NCBI RefSeq assembly: GCF_008180155.1
Contig: NZ_VSZS01000058.1
Span: 62,001 to 126,000, forward strand
Source: Neoaquamicrobium microcysteis
GTDB lineage: Bacteria > Pseudomonadota > Alphaproteobacteria > Rhizobiales > Rhizobiaceae
DNA length: 64,000 nt
Direction of reading: 5' to 3'
This document shows positions 33,305 through 42,293 of the stretch, in pieces. Below the pieces are notes generated by a model. It was not told the origin of the DNA. It worked only from the letters and a program-made list of their open reading frames with translations, and ran no database searches. Each line of letters begins with the position of its first letter. Within the stretch, counting starts at the first letter, position 1. Made by a program: the position numbers and the translations under genes.

Positions 33305-35590
33305 TCACCTTCTCCTTGAGCGGCCCCGCGAGGCTGCGCGACCCGTGCCGGCGCGTCCTTTGCGCGTCTTGTGAAACGACTGCTTCGATCCCGGAAGCGG
33401 CTTGGGCTCGCTCAGCATCTCGAAACGCATCGCCCCTGCAAGAGGAAGCACCTCGACAAGCCGCACCTCGACCTCATCTGCCAGTTGGTAGCCCCTGCGG
33501 CTTCGTTCGCCGAACAGCGCACGGGCACCTTCATCGAATATATAGTAATCGTCACCCAAAGATGACACCGGGATAAAGCCGTCGGCACCGTACTGAGGCA
33601 ACTGGACAAAGAGTCCCGCCTTGGTGACGCCGGAGATCCGCGCCTGGAAGGTTTCCTCCACGCGCGTGGCGAGATGAGCGGCGACAAGCCGGTCGACGGT
33701 TTCGCGCTCGGCGGCCATGGCACGCCGCTCCGACGCCGAAATCAACGCCGATATCTCCTCCAGACGCTCCTCCTCGCTCCGCGAAATCCCTTCATTTCCA
33801 AGGCCCAGAGAGCCGATAAGGGCGCGATGGACGATCAGGTCGGCATAGCGGCGAATGGGCGAAGTGAAGTGGGCGTAGCGGCGAAGATTGAGGCCGAAAT
33901 GGCCGATGTTCTCCGGTGCATAGACGGCCTGGCTTTGGGTGCGCAGCACGACCTCATTGACCAGCGCCTCGTTGTCGGAACCCTGCACCCGCGACAAAAT
34001 GCCGTTGAACGACGACGGCTTCATCTGAGCACCGCGCGCGAGCGACAGCCCCAGCGTCTGCAGAAACTCGCGTAGCGATTCCTGCTTGGCGAGCGTGGGG
34101 GCATCGTGGATGCGATAGATCAGCGGCTGGCGCCTGCCTTCCAACGTCTCGGCGGCCGCGACATTGGCCTGGATCATGAACTCCTCGATGAGCTTGTGCG
34201 CATCGAGGCGGTCGGGGACGATGACGCGATCGACGGTTCCGTCAGGCTTCAGCAGTATCTTGCGCTCGGGCAGGTCGAGTTCCAGCGGCGCTCGCTCGTT
34301 GCGGCCACGCCTGAGCGCGCCATAGGCCTCCCACAGAGGACGCAAAACGCCATCGAGCAGCGGCGCGGTCTTTTCGTCCGCATTGCCGTCGATGGCCGCT
34401 TGAGCTTGCGGGTAGGCCAGCTTGGCGGCCGAACGCATCATGATGCGGTGGAAGGAATGGCGCAGCTTGCGACCTTCCGACGTGAAGACCATGCGCACTG
34501 CGAGGGCAGGGCGGTCTTCGTTCTCGTGCAGCGAGCACAGGTCGTTGGAGATGCGCTCCGGCAGCATCGGGACGACGCGGTCGGGGAAATAGACGGAATT
34601 GCCGCGCTTCAGCGCTTCGCGATCCAGCGCCGAATTGGTCGTGACGTAGGCTGCGACGTCCGCGATGGCGACCGTCACGACATGGCCCCCGACATTCGCC
34701 TCATCGGTGTCGGGTTCCGCGTAGACCGCGTCGTCATGGTCCTTCGCGTCGGCCGGGTCGATCGTTATCAGAGGCAGGGCGCGCCAGTCCTCGCGGCCCT
34801 CAAGCGTTGCCGGCTTCGCAGCCTGCGCTTCCGCCAGCACCTCGGGCGGGAAGATGTGCGGTATGTCGTGAGCGTGGATGGCGATCATCGAGACCGCCTT
34901 TTCGCTTTCCAGCGAGCCCAGCACCGCAATGACGCGAGCCTTCGGCAAGCCATAGCGGCCGCTCGACAGCGGCTCCACCTCGACCAGATCGCCGCTTTGT
35001 GCGTCGCCTGCATTGTCGCGCTCGACGATCAGTTCAGGCTGGCGGCGCTCGACCGGCTCGATGCGGAAGGAGCCGTCCTTCAGCTTGCGGAACACGCCGA
35101 GAACGGCTTCACGCCGCTTCTCGAAAATCTTCATCACCCGGCCTGTGTAGGCCGGCCCCGTATCGTCGTCGGTGGGGAAGACCTTGGCCAGCACACGCTC
35201 GCCGACTCCCGGGGCGCGGGCCTTGTCGGCGCGTGGCGCGCGTATGGAGACCACCGGAGCAGAGCCGTTTTCTTCCGGCCATTCGGCGGGGCGCGCCAGG
35301 AGAAGCCCATCGGCGTCGCGGGAAAACACGTCGAGGACGACCACATGCGGAAGCGCGCCAGGGCGCGAAAACCGCTTGGCGCTCTTCTTCAGCAGGCCTT
35401 CGTCCTGCAACTCGCGCAAAGCGTCCTTCAGCCAGACGCGATCCTCTCCCTTGAGGCCGAATGCGCGGGCGATCTCGCGCTTGCCGGCCTGATCCGGGTT
35501 CTCACGGATGAACTTGAGGATGTCGTCGCGCGACGGACGAAAGTCGCGTGAAGCGCCGCCGGCCTTGCCCCCGGGAATCCGCTTCGCCAA
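33305..35590 (-). CDS. rnr: Ribonuclease R
   Basis: This is a 3'-5' exoribonuclease that degrades structured RNA. The 761 residues comprise an N-terminal winged helix, cold-shock domains, the RNB catalytic domain with the Asp cluster DPADAKDHDDAVY, the RNB ending with HFTSPIRRYADLIVHR, an S1 domain, and a basic C-terminal tail ending RGRSRRR. The start is a TTG at 35590 with AGGA four bases before it, six bases after the topA stop, so the two are co-transcribed. Confidence 0.95.
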   Translation of the reverse strand: MAKRIPGGKAGGASRDFRPSRDDILKFIRENPDQAGKREIARAFGLKGEDRVWLKDALRELQDEGLLKKSAKRFSRPGALPHVVVLDVFSRDADGLLLARPAEWPEENGSAPVVSIRAPRADKARAPGVGERVLAKVFPTDDDTGPAYTGRVMKIFEKRREAVLGVFRKLKDGSFRIEPVERRQPELIVERDNAGDAQSGDLVEVEPLSSGRYGLPKARVIAVLGSLESEKAVSMIAIHAHDIPHIFPPEVLAEAQAAKPATLEGREDWRALPLITIDPADAKDHDDAVYAEPDTDEANVGGHVVTVAIADVAAYVTTNSALDREALKRGNSVYFPDRVVPMLPERISNDLCSLHENEDRPALAVRMVFTSEGRKLRHSFHRIMMRSAAKLAYPQAQAAIDGNADEKTAPLLDGVLRPLWEAYGALRRGRNERAPLELDLPERKILLKPDGTVDRVIVPDRLDAHKLIEEFMIQANVAAAETLEGRRQPLIYRIHDAPTLAKQESLREFLQTLGLSLARGAQMKPSSFNGILSRVQGSDNEALVNEVVLRTQSQAVYAPENIGHFGLNLRRYAHFTSPIRRYADLIVHRALIGSLGLGNEGISRSEEERLEEISALISASERRAMAAERETVDRLVAAHLATRVEETFQARISGVTKAGLFVQLPQYGADGFIPVSSLGDDYYIFDEGARALFGERSRRGYQLADEVEVRLVEVLPLAGAMRFEMLSEPKPLPGSKQSFHKTRKGRAGTGRAASRGRSRRR

Positions 35591-35596
35591 TTCGTC

Positions 35597-38191
35597 CTAT
35601 TCCTTTTTCTTCGCGGCCTTCTTGGCCGCCGGCTTTTTCTTGGCGGCAGCCTTTTTGGGCGCGGCCTTCTTGCCACCGCCGGATTTGCCAGCCTTGGCGG
35701 CAATCAGTTCGAGAGCCTCCTCGACGGTGATCGAGGCAGGCTCCTTGCCCTTGGGGAGGGTGGCGTTGACCTTGCCCCAGTTGACATAGGGGCCGTAGCG
35801 ACCGTCACGCACGGTCATCGGCCCGCCGTCGGGATGCTCGCCCAGTTCCTTCAGTGCGACGGCCGCCGCACGGCCCTTGCCGTTGGCGAATTTCGACTTC
35901 TTCTCCGCAATGACCGTGACAGCACGGTTGAGGCCGATAGAGAACACATCCTCGATCGATTCGAGGTTTGCGTAGGTGCCGTCATGCAGGACGAAAGGAC
36001 CGTAGCGGCCGAGCCCTGCGGAAATCATCTTCCCGGTTTCCGGATGCTGCCCGACGTCGCGTGGAAGCGACAGAAGCGCGATGGCCTTCTCGTGGTCGAC
36101 CTGGTCGGGCGCCCAGCCCTTGGGCAGGCTGGAGCGCTTGGCCTCCTTGCCTTCGCCGCGCTGGACGTAGGGGCCGAAACGACCGCTCTTGAGGACGATT
36201 TCCTCGCTCGTGTAGGGATCCTTGCCGAGCACGCGGTCGCCGTTTTCACCGCCGGAGCCGTCACCATCCGCGGCTTCGCCGAGCTGCCGGGTGTAGCCAC
36301 ATTCCGGATAGTTGGAACAGCCGACGAAAGCGCCGAACTTGCCGAGCTTGAGCGAGAGGTTGCCGCTTCCGCATTTCGGGCAGATGCGCGGGTTGGAGCC
36401 GTCCTCGCGCTCTGGGAAGACGAGCGGTGCAAGCTCCTCGTTGAGCGCGTCGAGCACCTCGGTTACGCGCAGTTCCTTGATCTCGTCGACGTGGCCGGAA
36501 AAATCCTTCCAGAAGTCGCGGAGCACATCCTTCCACGACAGCTTGCCGTCGGAAATCTCATCGAGCTTCTCCTCCAGCGCGGCGGTAAAGTCGTATTCGA
36601 CGTAGCGCTCAAAGAAGCTTTCCAGGAATGCGGTAACCAGCCGGCCCTTGGCCTGCGGCACCAGCCTGCGACGATCTATGGTGACGTAGTCGCGGTCTTC
36701 CAGCGTCTTGAGGGTGGCGGCGTAGGTCGATGGACGGCCGATGCCGAGCTCTTCCATCTTCTTGATGAGCGATGCTTCGGAATAGCGCGGCGGCGGCTCG
36801 GTCGTGTGCTGCGTAACCGTGACCGACTTGCGCGACAGCGTCTCGCCCGCCTTGATTTCCGGCAGGCGGCCGTCCTCGTCCTCGGCGTCCTCTTCCTTCT
36901 GTTCGGTGTACGCGGCCAGGAAGCCATCGAAGCGGACGACCGACCCAACGGCACGCAGGGCCGCCGTGCGCGAACCGTTGACCGCCTCGATCTCGACCGT
37001 CGTACGCTCGATCTCGGCCGGGTTCATCTGGCTGGCGATGGCACGCTTCCAGATGATCTCGTAGAGGCGGGCCTGATCCGCGTCGAGGTACTTGCGAACC
37101 TGGGCCGGCGTACGGCGGAAGTCTGTGGGGCGTACGGCCTCGTGCGCCTCCTGTGCGTTCTTGGCCTTGGACGAATAATAGCGTGGCTTCTCGGGCAGAT
37201 ATTTGTCGCCGAACTCCTCGCCGATGGAAGACCGGGCCGCATCGATGGCTTCCGGCGCCATCTGAACGCCGTCGGTTCGCATATAGGTGATGAGACCCGT
37301 GGTCTCGCCGCCGATCTCGATGCCCTCGTAGAGGCGCTGGGCAACCTGCATCGTGCGCGAGGCCGAGAAGCCGAGTTGCGACGAGGCGGCCTGCTGGAGC
37401 GTCGAGGTGGTGAAGGGCGGGCCGGGATTGCGCTTCGTCGGCTTCGCCTCGACGGATGCCGCCTTGAAGGTCGCGCCGTCCAGCATCGTCTTGATGTCGG
37501 CAGCCTGCTCGGCCGAATTGATGTCGAGCTTCTGGAGCTTCTTGCCCTCGAAGGCGGTGAGCCGTGCGTCGAATTCGTCGGCACGGGGCGTCGCGAGCAG
37601 GGCGGCGATCTGCCAGTAGTCCTCACGGATGAAGCGTTCGATCTCGCCTTCCCGGTCACAGACCAGCCGCAACGCGACGGACTGCACGCGACCGGCCGAG
37701 CGCGCGCCAGGCAGCTTGCGCCACAGGACCGGCGACAGGGTGAAGCCGACGAGGTAGTCCAGTGCACGACGGGCCAGATAGGCCTCGACCAGCGGCGCGT
37801 CGATCTCGCGCGGGTTGGCCATTGCGTCTAGCACGGACTTTTTGGTGATGGCGTTGAATACCACGCGGCTGACTGGCTTGTCCTTGAGCGCCTTCTTCTG
37901 GCGAAGCACCTCCAGCACGTGCCAGGAAATGGCTTCGCCCTCCCGATCCGGATCGGTGGCGAGGATCAGGCCGTCGGCATCCTTGACCGCCTTGGCGATG
38001 TCGGCCAGCCGCTTGGAAGAGGGACCATCGACTTCCCACGACATGGAAAAATCATCGTCCGGACGCACCGAGCCGTCCTTGGCCGGCAGGTCGCGCACGT
38101 GACCGAAGGACGCCAGAACCTTGTAGTTCGAGCCCAGATACTTGTTGATGGTCTTGGCCTTGGCAGGCGATTCGACGACGACGACGTCCAT
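35597..38191 (-). CDS. topA: DNA topoisomerase I
   Basis: This is a type IA topoisomerase that relaxes negative supercoils. The 864 residues begin with the Toprim domain (VVVESPAKAKTINKYLG), followed by the catalytic region with the active-site Tyr in LITYMRTDG. One classical Cys4 zinc finger follows (CPKCG and CSNYPECG), then several topoisomerase C-terminal repeats with the phrase RFGPYV, and a Lys/Ala-rich tail typical of alphaproteobacteria. The ATG at 38191 is the natural start. Its usual upstream neighbour dprA is now a broken remnant. Confidence 0.96.
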   Translation of the reverse strand: MDVVVVESPAKAKTINKYLGSNYKVLASFGHVRDLPAKDGSVRPDDDFSMSWEVDGPSSKRLADIAKAVKDADGLILATDPDREGEAISWHVLEVLRQKKALKDKPVSRVVFNAITKKSVLDAMANPREIDAPLVEAYLARRALDYLVGFTLSPVLWRKLPGARSAGRVQSVALRLVCDREGEIERFIREDYWQIAALLATPRADEFDARLTAFEGKKLQKLDINSAEQAADIKTMLDGATFKAASVEAKPTKRNPGPPFTTSTLQQAASSQLGFSASRTMQVAQRLYEGIEIGGETTGLITYMRTDGVQMAPEAIDAARSSIGEEFGDKYLPEKPRYYSSKAKNAQEAHEAVRPTDFRRTPAQVRKYLDADQARLYEIIWKRAIASQMNPAEIERTTVEIEAVNGSRTAALRAVGSVVRFDGFLAAYTEQKEEDAEDEDGRLPEIKAGETLSRKSVTVTQHTTEPPPRYSEASLIKKMEELGIGRPSTYAATLKTLEDRDYVTIDRRRLVPQAKGRLVTAFLESFFERYVEYDFTAALEEKLDEISDGKLSWKDVLRDFWKDFSGHVDEIKELRVTEVLDALNEELAPLVFPEREDGSNPRICPKCGSGNLSLKLGKFGAFVGCSNYPECGYTRQLGEAADGDGSGGENGDRVLGKDPYTSEEIVLKSGRFGPYVQRGEGKEAKRSSLPKGWAPDQVDHEKAIALLSLPRDVGQHPETGKMISAGLGRYGPFVLHDGTYANLESIEDVFSIGLNRAVTVIAEKKSKFANGKGRAAAVALKELGEHPDGGPMTVRDGRYGPYVNWGKVNATLPKGKEPASITVEEALELIAAKAGKSGGGKKAAPKKAAAKKKPAAKKAAKKKE

Positions 38192-38473
38192 GTTTTGACG
38201 GATTTCCCCGCAGTGCTGAGATCGATTGCACCGCATATGTTGGCAAAAGGCAGCCCGTCACATGGCCGCGCTTTGTTCCCCGGTCAAGTGCCTTACCGTA
38301 TTTCGCTGACAGAGGGCACGGAATGCAACCATAAATAGCACCCAAAAATTGTTGCAATTTTAGATAAATTGAATAGTTTCTAATTCACGTGATGGTTGTT
38401 TTTTTATAGAAATACAACTCCGGGCGTCGGCTGATGGTTGCGCCTGCCAATGACTTGATGCGGGGTGAGGTGG
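38192..38473. promoter_or_regulatory. AT-rich topA upstream region with inverted repeat
   Basis: This 282-bp gap is strikingly AT-rich for the genome. It contains a 7-bp inverted repeat AAAATTG-TTG-CAATTTT at 38345-38361 and an eight-T run near 38398-38406. It should hold the topA promoter and the promoter of the divergent small gene at 38474. The repeat is a candidate operator; I recognise no named regulator site. Confidence 0.45.
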
Positions 38474-38713
38474 ATGCGGAATCAACCCAACCGACGACGC
38501 ACTGAGACGCTCGACTACGTGCAGTCAATGCTGGGACAGATGCGCACCATGGCGGAGGCCGAACGTTGCGACATGCTCGCCTACCTCATTGAGATGGCCT
38601 ATGTTGAAGTTAGCGACATCATTCGTGGCGAGCGGCCGCTACGGGTGCAGGATGAGCGAAACAGAGCCTCCGGCGTGACGCTCGAGCCGTCCGGCAAGGT
38701 CAAGTTCCAGTAA
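38474..38713 (+). CDS. Small conserved-looking protein overlapping the dprA 3' end
   Basis: The gene encodes 79 soluble residues from the ATG at 38474, which has GGGTGAGG upstream. The central part AEAERCDMLAYLIEMAYVEVSDIIRGE is an amphipathic helix of the kind found in small uncharacterised rhizobial proteins. It runs against dprA, and its last 75 bp are antisense to the dprA C-terminal codons. Because both frames look conserved there, this overlap probably predates the insertion. Function unknown. Confidence 0.7.
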   Translation: MRNQPNRRRTETLDYVQSMLGQMRTMAEAERCDMLAYLIEMAYVEVSDIIRGERPLRVQDERNRASGVTLEPSGKVKFQ

Positions 38714-39223
38714 CACGGAGAATATCTGAGCCGGGTGGAGGCCCGTGTGGCGGATTATCTCGTCGATCGGCGTGGGGACCGGACCCAATGCCTCGATCCC
38801 ATAGCGCGTTCGTCTTCACCCGGCGGCGTTGTCGTGGCCATGTCCGGCGGTTCCTCGAGGGGCGTCGCCGGCGAGGGTGGCCGCCCGACCAGCGGCGCGA
38901 TCGCTTCCAGCACATCCTGTGTTTCGGTGACCATCGTCGCACCGTCCTTGAGCAGGCCGTTGGTTCCGGCAGCACGCGGATCGAGAGGCGAGCCGGGTAC
39001 GGCGAAGACCAGGCGCCCGAGTTCCCCGGCAAGCCGCGCGGAGATCAGCGAGCCCGACCGGGTCGCCGCCTCCACCACGACGAGCCCGAGCCCCAGCCCG
39101 GCGACAAGGCGGTTCCTTCTGGGAAAATCCCGTGCGCGGGGCTCCCATCCGAACGGCATTTCGGAAAGGAGCACGCCCCTCTCTGCGATCTCCTCGCAAA
39201 GCCGGATGTTTTCGGGCGGGTAG
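38639..39223 (-). pseudogene. dprA: dprA 3' fragment, split from its 5' part and frameshifted
   Basis: This is the C-terminal half of the DNA processing protein DprA, which loads RecA on incoming single-stranded DNA. Read on the minus strand from 39223 it gives RPYPPENIRLCEEIAERGV, then the Rossmann-fold motif PRRNRLVAGL and the sequence EAATRSGSLISARLAGE. Near 38790-38812 one base is missing: the frame moves, reaching a stop at 38755, while the DprA winged-helix end (ALGPVPTPIDEIIRHTG to LAGRLERH) continues in another frame to 38639. The 5' part is 13.6 kb away at 52829-53380. Both the insertion and the frameshift inactivate it. Confidence 0.92.
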
Positions 39224-39236
39224 GGCCTGCCCTAAC
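39216..39236. other. Left attachment junction (attL-type)
   Basis: dprA sequence (GGGCGGGTAG on the plus strand) meets element sequence (CTGCCCTAAC) at a GGC core at 39224-39226. The same core, between the complementary halves, appears at 52833-52835. Swapping the halves restores an intact dprA frame, which identifies this as the recombination point to within about 3 bp. Confidence 0.82.
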
Positions 39237-39532
39237 ATTTATTATGCGGAATGCTGAAAGCACATAGCTGGCGTTGGCCGGAAATGGGCTGCTAACGCTC
39301 ATCCGTTGGCCCCGCGTCAAGCCCCATGATCTCGCGCGGTATAGGGTGGTTCGCGGGATGTCCTAGGGGGTGCCGGGGGGTATTCCTGTAAGGAGTATAT
39401 ACGAAATCCCGATACAGATTTTTCTCAAAACGGTCGCCGTAAAAGTCATTTGCCATGAAACCTCTCGCGCGCCGCTAGGCCATTTGACACCACGTCGCGG
39501 CACCGGCAATCATCGACCATCTGGGGGGATAA

Positions 39533-40660
39533 ATGTACCGAAGTGTATTGACGCATATCGATGGTTGCCGCCGCGTTGTCGTGCTCGCTTGTATTAGCGT
39601 CGCATTGACAATGTGCTTCGTCCAGAGAGGTATGGCTGAGGTGACTGTTGAACAGTGGCGCGGATACCAAGTCCTGCGCTTATCAGGCAGTATTTCGAAT
39701 GGAACTGCCGCGCGGTATCGCGAACTGGTCTCGACGGTTGACAGGTTGCCCCACGGGCTGCCCATTCTCTTGCTAGACAGCAGCGGCGGCTTGGTGGACG
39801 AGGCATTGGCATTGTCTGCCATCATGGCGGACTACCCTGCGCACACTGTCATTCCCGATGGGGCGAAATGCGCATCGGCGTGTGCGTCAATCGTGTTTGT
39901 CGCTGGTCAAAATCGAACAATCGAAGATGGCGGCGCGCTTGGGCAGCACTCCTGTTCGGTCGGAGGTGTTGCGGACCAAGCCTGTAACGAGGAGATCGCG
40001 GCCCATGCCATCAAGCATGGCGTTTCACACGGCAGCATAGCGGCCTTTGTGACCTACGTTGCACCCGACGATATCCTGTGGTTCTCGCGAGAAGATGCAG
40101 AAGGCTGGGGCCTTACACGGTACCCGGGAGAAGCGGAAAGCGGGTTCGAAAAGAGCGAGCCGAGGGTGATCCGAATGTTGACGGGTTCCTTTCCTGCCGC
40201 GCAGTCAGCTTGGCGCTTGGCCTTTAGGGAGGACGGCTATCAAGCGTTCTCGCGGACTGTCTCTGACGTTGAGCGAGAAATGGAGATCGGCCTGTTTTGT
40301 ATTGAGGCCTTGCCCGGACGCCTCTTTCTTTCAATGACAATTACCGGCCCAGCCGCCGCCGTTCAGGGCGCAGTTGCTGGTGTGGGAGTGTTCGCTGACC
40401 ACATGCGTTGGGACGATCACACACCCGCCATCTGGCAGATTGAGCCCATGCTGACAGAAGTCATTACAGAAGTTCCTCGCGAACGCATAATAGAGTTTCT
40501 GACGCGGATTGATGCTCTGACGTTTGGTATTGCCATGCGTAAACCATATGAGCCGATTATTGGAAGAACTACACTGTCAAGTAGTCGCGGCGTTTTAAAA
40601 TTTGCAGCGAATAACTGTGCAAGCGGCACATATGCCGAAGTGCCGTCACCATTGCGGTGA
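39533..40660 (+). CDS. Secreted ClpP/crotonase-fold protein (COG3904-like)
   Basis: This is a predicted periplasmic or secreted protein of 375 residues. A signal peptide of about 35 residues is followed by a ClpP-like domain at about 45-200. Family landmarks are the Gly-rich LDSSGG turn at 82-86, the candidate nucleophile Ser115 in CASACAS, and His139 in LGQHS, the same Ser...His layout as other COG3904 proteins. The rest (about 200-375) matches nothing I recognise. GGGGGG lies four bases before the ATG. It is the first gene of the element's cargo region and transcribed towards the secreted gene at 40894. Confidence 0.72.
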   Translation: MYRSVLTHIDGCRRVVVLACISVALTMCFVQRGMAEVTVEQWRGYQVLRLSGSISNGTAARYRELVSTVDRLPHGLPILLLDSSGGLVDEALALSAIMADYPAHTVIPDGAKCASACASIVFVAGQNRTIEDGGALGQHSCSVGGVADQACNEEIAAHAIKHGVSHGSIAAFVTYVAPDDILWFSREDAEGWGLTRYPGEAESGFEKSEPRVIRMLTGSFPAAQSAWRLAFREDGYQAFSRTVSDVEREMEIGLFCIEALPGRLFLSMTITGPAAAVQGAVAGVGVFADHMRWDDHTPAIWQIEPMLTEVITEVPRERIIEFLTRIDALTFGIAMRKPYEPIIGRTTLSSSRGVLKFAANNCASGTYAEVPSPLR

Positions 40661-40893
40661 TGCGGCCAATGACGCGAATGTATCGACCTAGGGGAATCAA
40701 ATGCCGACAAAAATTGACGATGACGTGGCGGAGGATTTTCGGGTGGAGAACTGAGACGCCTCCAACCAGCCGCAAAGTGTGAGAGGGGCGTTTGCTCCTC
40801 CCAGCATAGGCGATCGCTCACTAGAATGCGTTGAGGTCTGAGAGCGAATAACTGTAAACTGAGTTCTGTTCGCAGCTTCACTAGCGTGCGGGG

Positions 40894-41841
40894 TCAGGGG
40901 CGGATCGGGCGGCAGTATGCTCGAACTACCGATATACAATCGCCGCAGTAGCGCCCCCCGTCGGTGTCTTGGCCAAGTATGCCAGCAATATATTGACCTT
41001 CGGGGCAAGTAACTTTCGTGTTTCCCGCTGATATTATTTCGGTCTCGCCGCCGCCCCAGGCCCTGAGGCTGTTCGCCAGTTCCGCGTTCTTCTCTCCGAG
41101 ATCATTGACTGACGATTTTAGCGCCTGAACGTCCGCATTTATTGCATCAAGTACTGAACCCGAATAGCCGTTTAAAGTTATTGGCAACGGCCCTGATGCG
41201 AAGCGGAGGTTGACTGTTAAGTCGTCGCTGGAAATAACCTGAATGCCTTCGAATATCTGCACGCCTGCTTGGCGCTGACATGTAAGAGTTATCGGTGCAT
41301 TCTTGGTTACATTTGCCGGAAGCGTATCCGGCAGGCCTATACAATTCACGCTGCTGGAAGAGATAAGGTCAACTCCATGAAGAATTCCGCCGTTCTCAGA
41401 ATTGTTCGAGATACTGATGCTTAACGCATCCTTCTGTATTGGCTGATAATTAATATCCCAGCCCGCGCCCGCAGCCACCAGGCATTTCTCGATTGTTGGC
41501 AAAGCGCTCGCAAAAAACGATGCGCCCGTGTGGTAATCGCGCTGGGAAACTCCTATATCGCCCAAACTCTCATTGCAAAACGTCTGGCGATCTGTCTGGG
41601 AAATCCCGAGACCCAGATTGAACGCCTTGTAAGCAATGTCTAATGTAGTACTGGTGGCGTGAGAGGCCGCTTCACAGAAGGCGTAGTGTTGTAAGGATTT
41701 CAACTGTCTGTCAGTGATCGTTTCAAATTTCGGTGCAACTATCGCTTGCGCTAAGGAAATACACTGCGATCCGGTCACTTGGGCTAAAGCGATTTTTGTG
41801 GATACGAATATTATGGCAGCGAGCACGTAGAGCAGACGCAT
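40894..41841 (-). CDS. Secreted protein of unknown function
   Basis: The product has 315 residues from the ATG at 41841 (GGAGG upstream), with a signal peptide of about 21 residues ending Ala-Leu-Ala-Gln. The mature protein has about a dozen Cys residues, including a C-terminal cluster (TCPEGQ, YCGDCISVVRAYC), which suggests a disulfide-rich extracytoplasmic fold. A coiled-coil stretch (AINADVQALKSSVNDLGEKNAELANSL) lies shortly before the cluster. I recognise no family. Codon use is AT-richer than the host's, as for its cargo neighbours. Confidence 0.7.
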   Translation of the reverse strand: MRLLYVLAAIIFVSTKIALAQVTGSQCISLAQAIVAPKFETITDRQLKSLQHYAFCEAASHATSTTLDIAYKAFNLGLGISQTDRQTFCNESLGDIGVSQRDYHTGASFFASALPTIEKCLVAAGAGWDINYQPIQKDALSISISNNSENGGILHGVDLISSSSVNCIGLPDTLPANVTKNAPITLTCQRQAGVQIFEGIQVISSDDLTVNLRFASGPLPITLNGYSGSVLDAINADVQALKSSVNDLGEKNAELANSLRAWGGGETEIISAGNTKVTCPEGQYIAGILGQDTDGGRYCGDCISVVRAYCRPIRP

Positions 41842-42293
41842 TGTCGCCTCCAATGTGTGGAAAATACTGAATATTATCACGGCAAACTTGCTAGGTTGAA
41901 GCTATACGAATGGTGCTGACGCGTCATAATTCCGACTACATACAAGTACGGTAGGTGGTCATTTTAGTGACAGCTACAACTATCTCCACTATTTGAGTTA
42001 GTACTCCAGCACTCATTGTCGCGCATCTCCAAATTTCTCGTCCAATATGGCGCTTCCGGCAGCCTACCCTGCAAGGTTCCGTTTTTCTATTTCAGTTGGG
42101 GAATAGATCAACCGCGGCGCGAGGATGTTAGTTCCTCAATGATGCCACCTAGGATTCGTAACCGGCGTCACATAGGGGCACCGGCTTTACAATCGTGCAA
42201 CTAGATTCACTTGTGCATCGGTAGGGGACGGCTTACTCAGGAGGAACGCTTGCCTAGAATGGCAGAGTTTGGCCTCGAGCGGAGGGTAGAGCT
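41842..42293. other. AT-rich divergent intergenic region in the element
   Basis: This 452-bp gap separates the divergent secreted gene and HD-GHKL gene and should hold both promoters. I found no convincing gene in it on either strand and no clear repeat. GC content is visibly lower than in the host. Confidence 0.5.

Noticed and set aside
35834-37831. A 665-residue plus-strand frame opposite topA, and a 481-residue one opposite rnr (34106-35551).
   Set aside because: Both lie wholly inside strongly conserved genes on the other strand and look like codon-position artefacts.
40701-40754. A 17-codon frame with an AGGGG sequence before the ATG.
   Set aside because: Too short to support without conservation; it may be a remnant.
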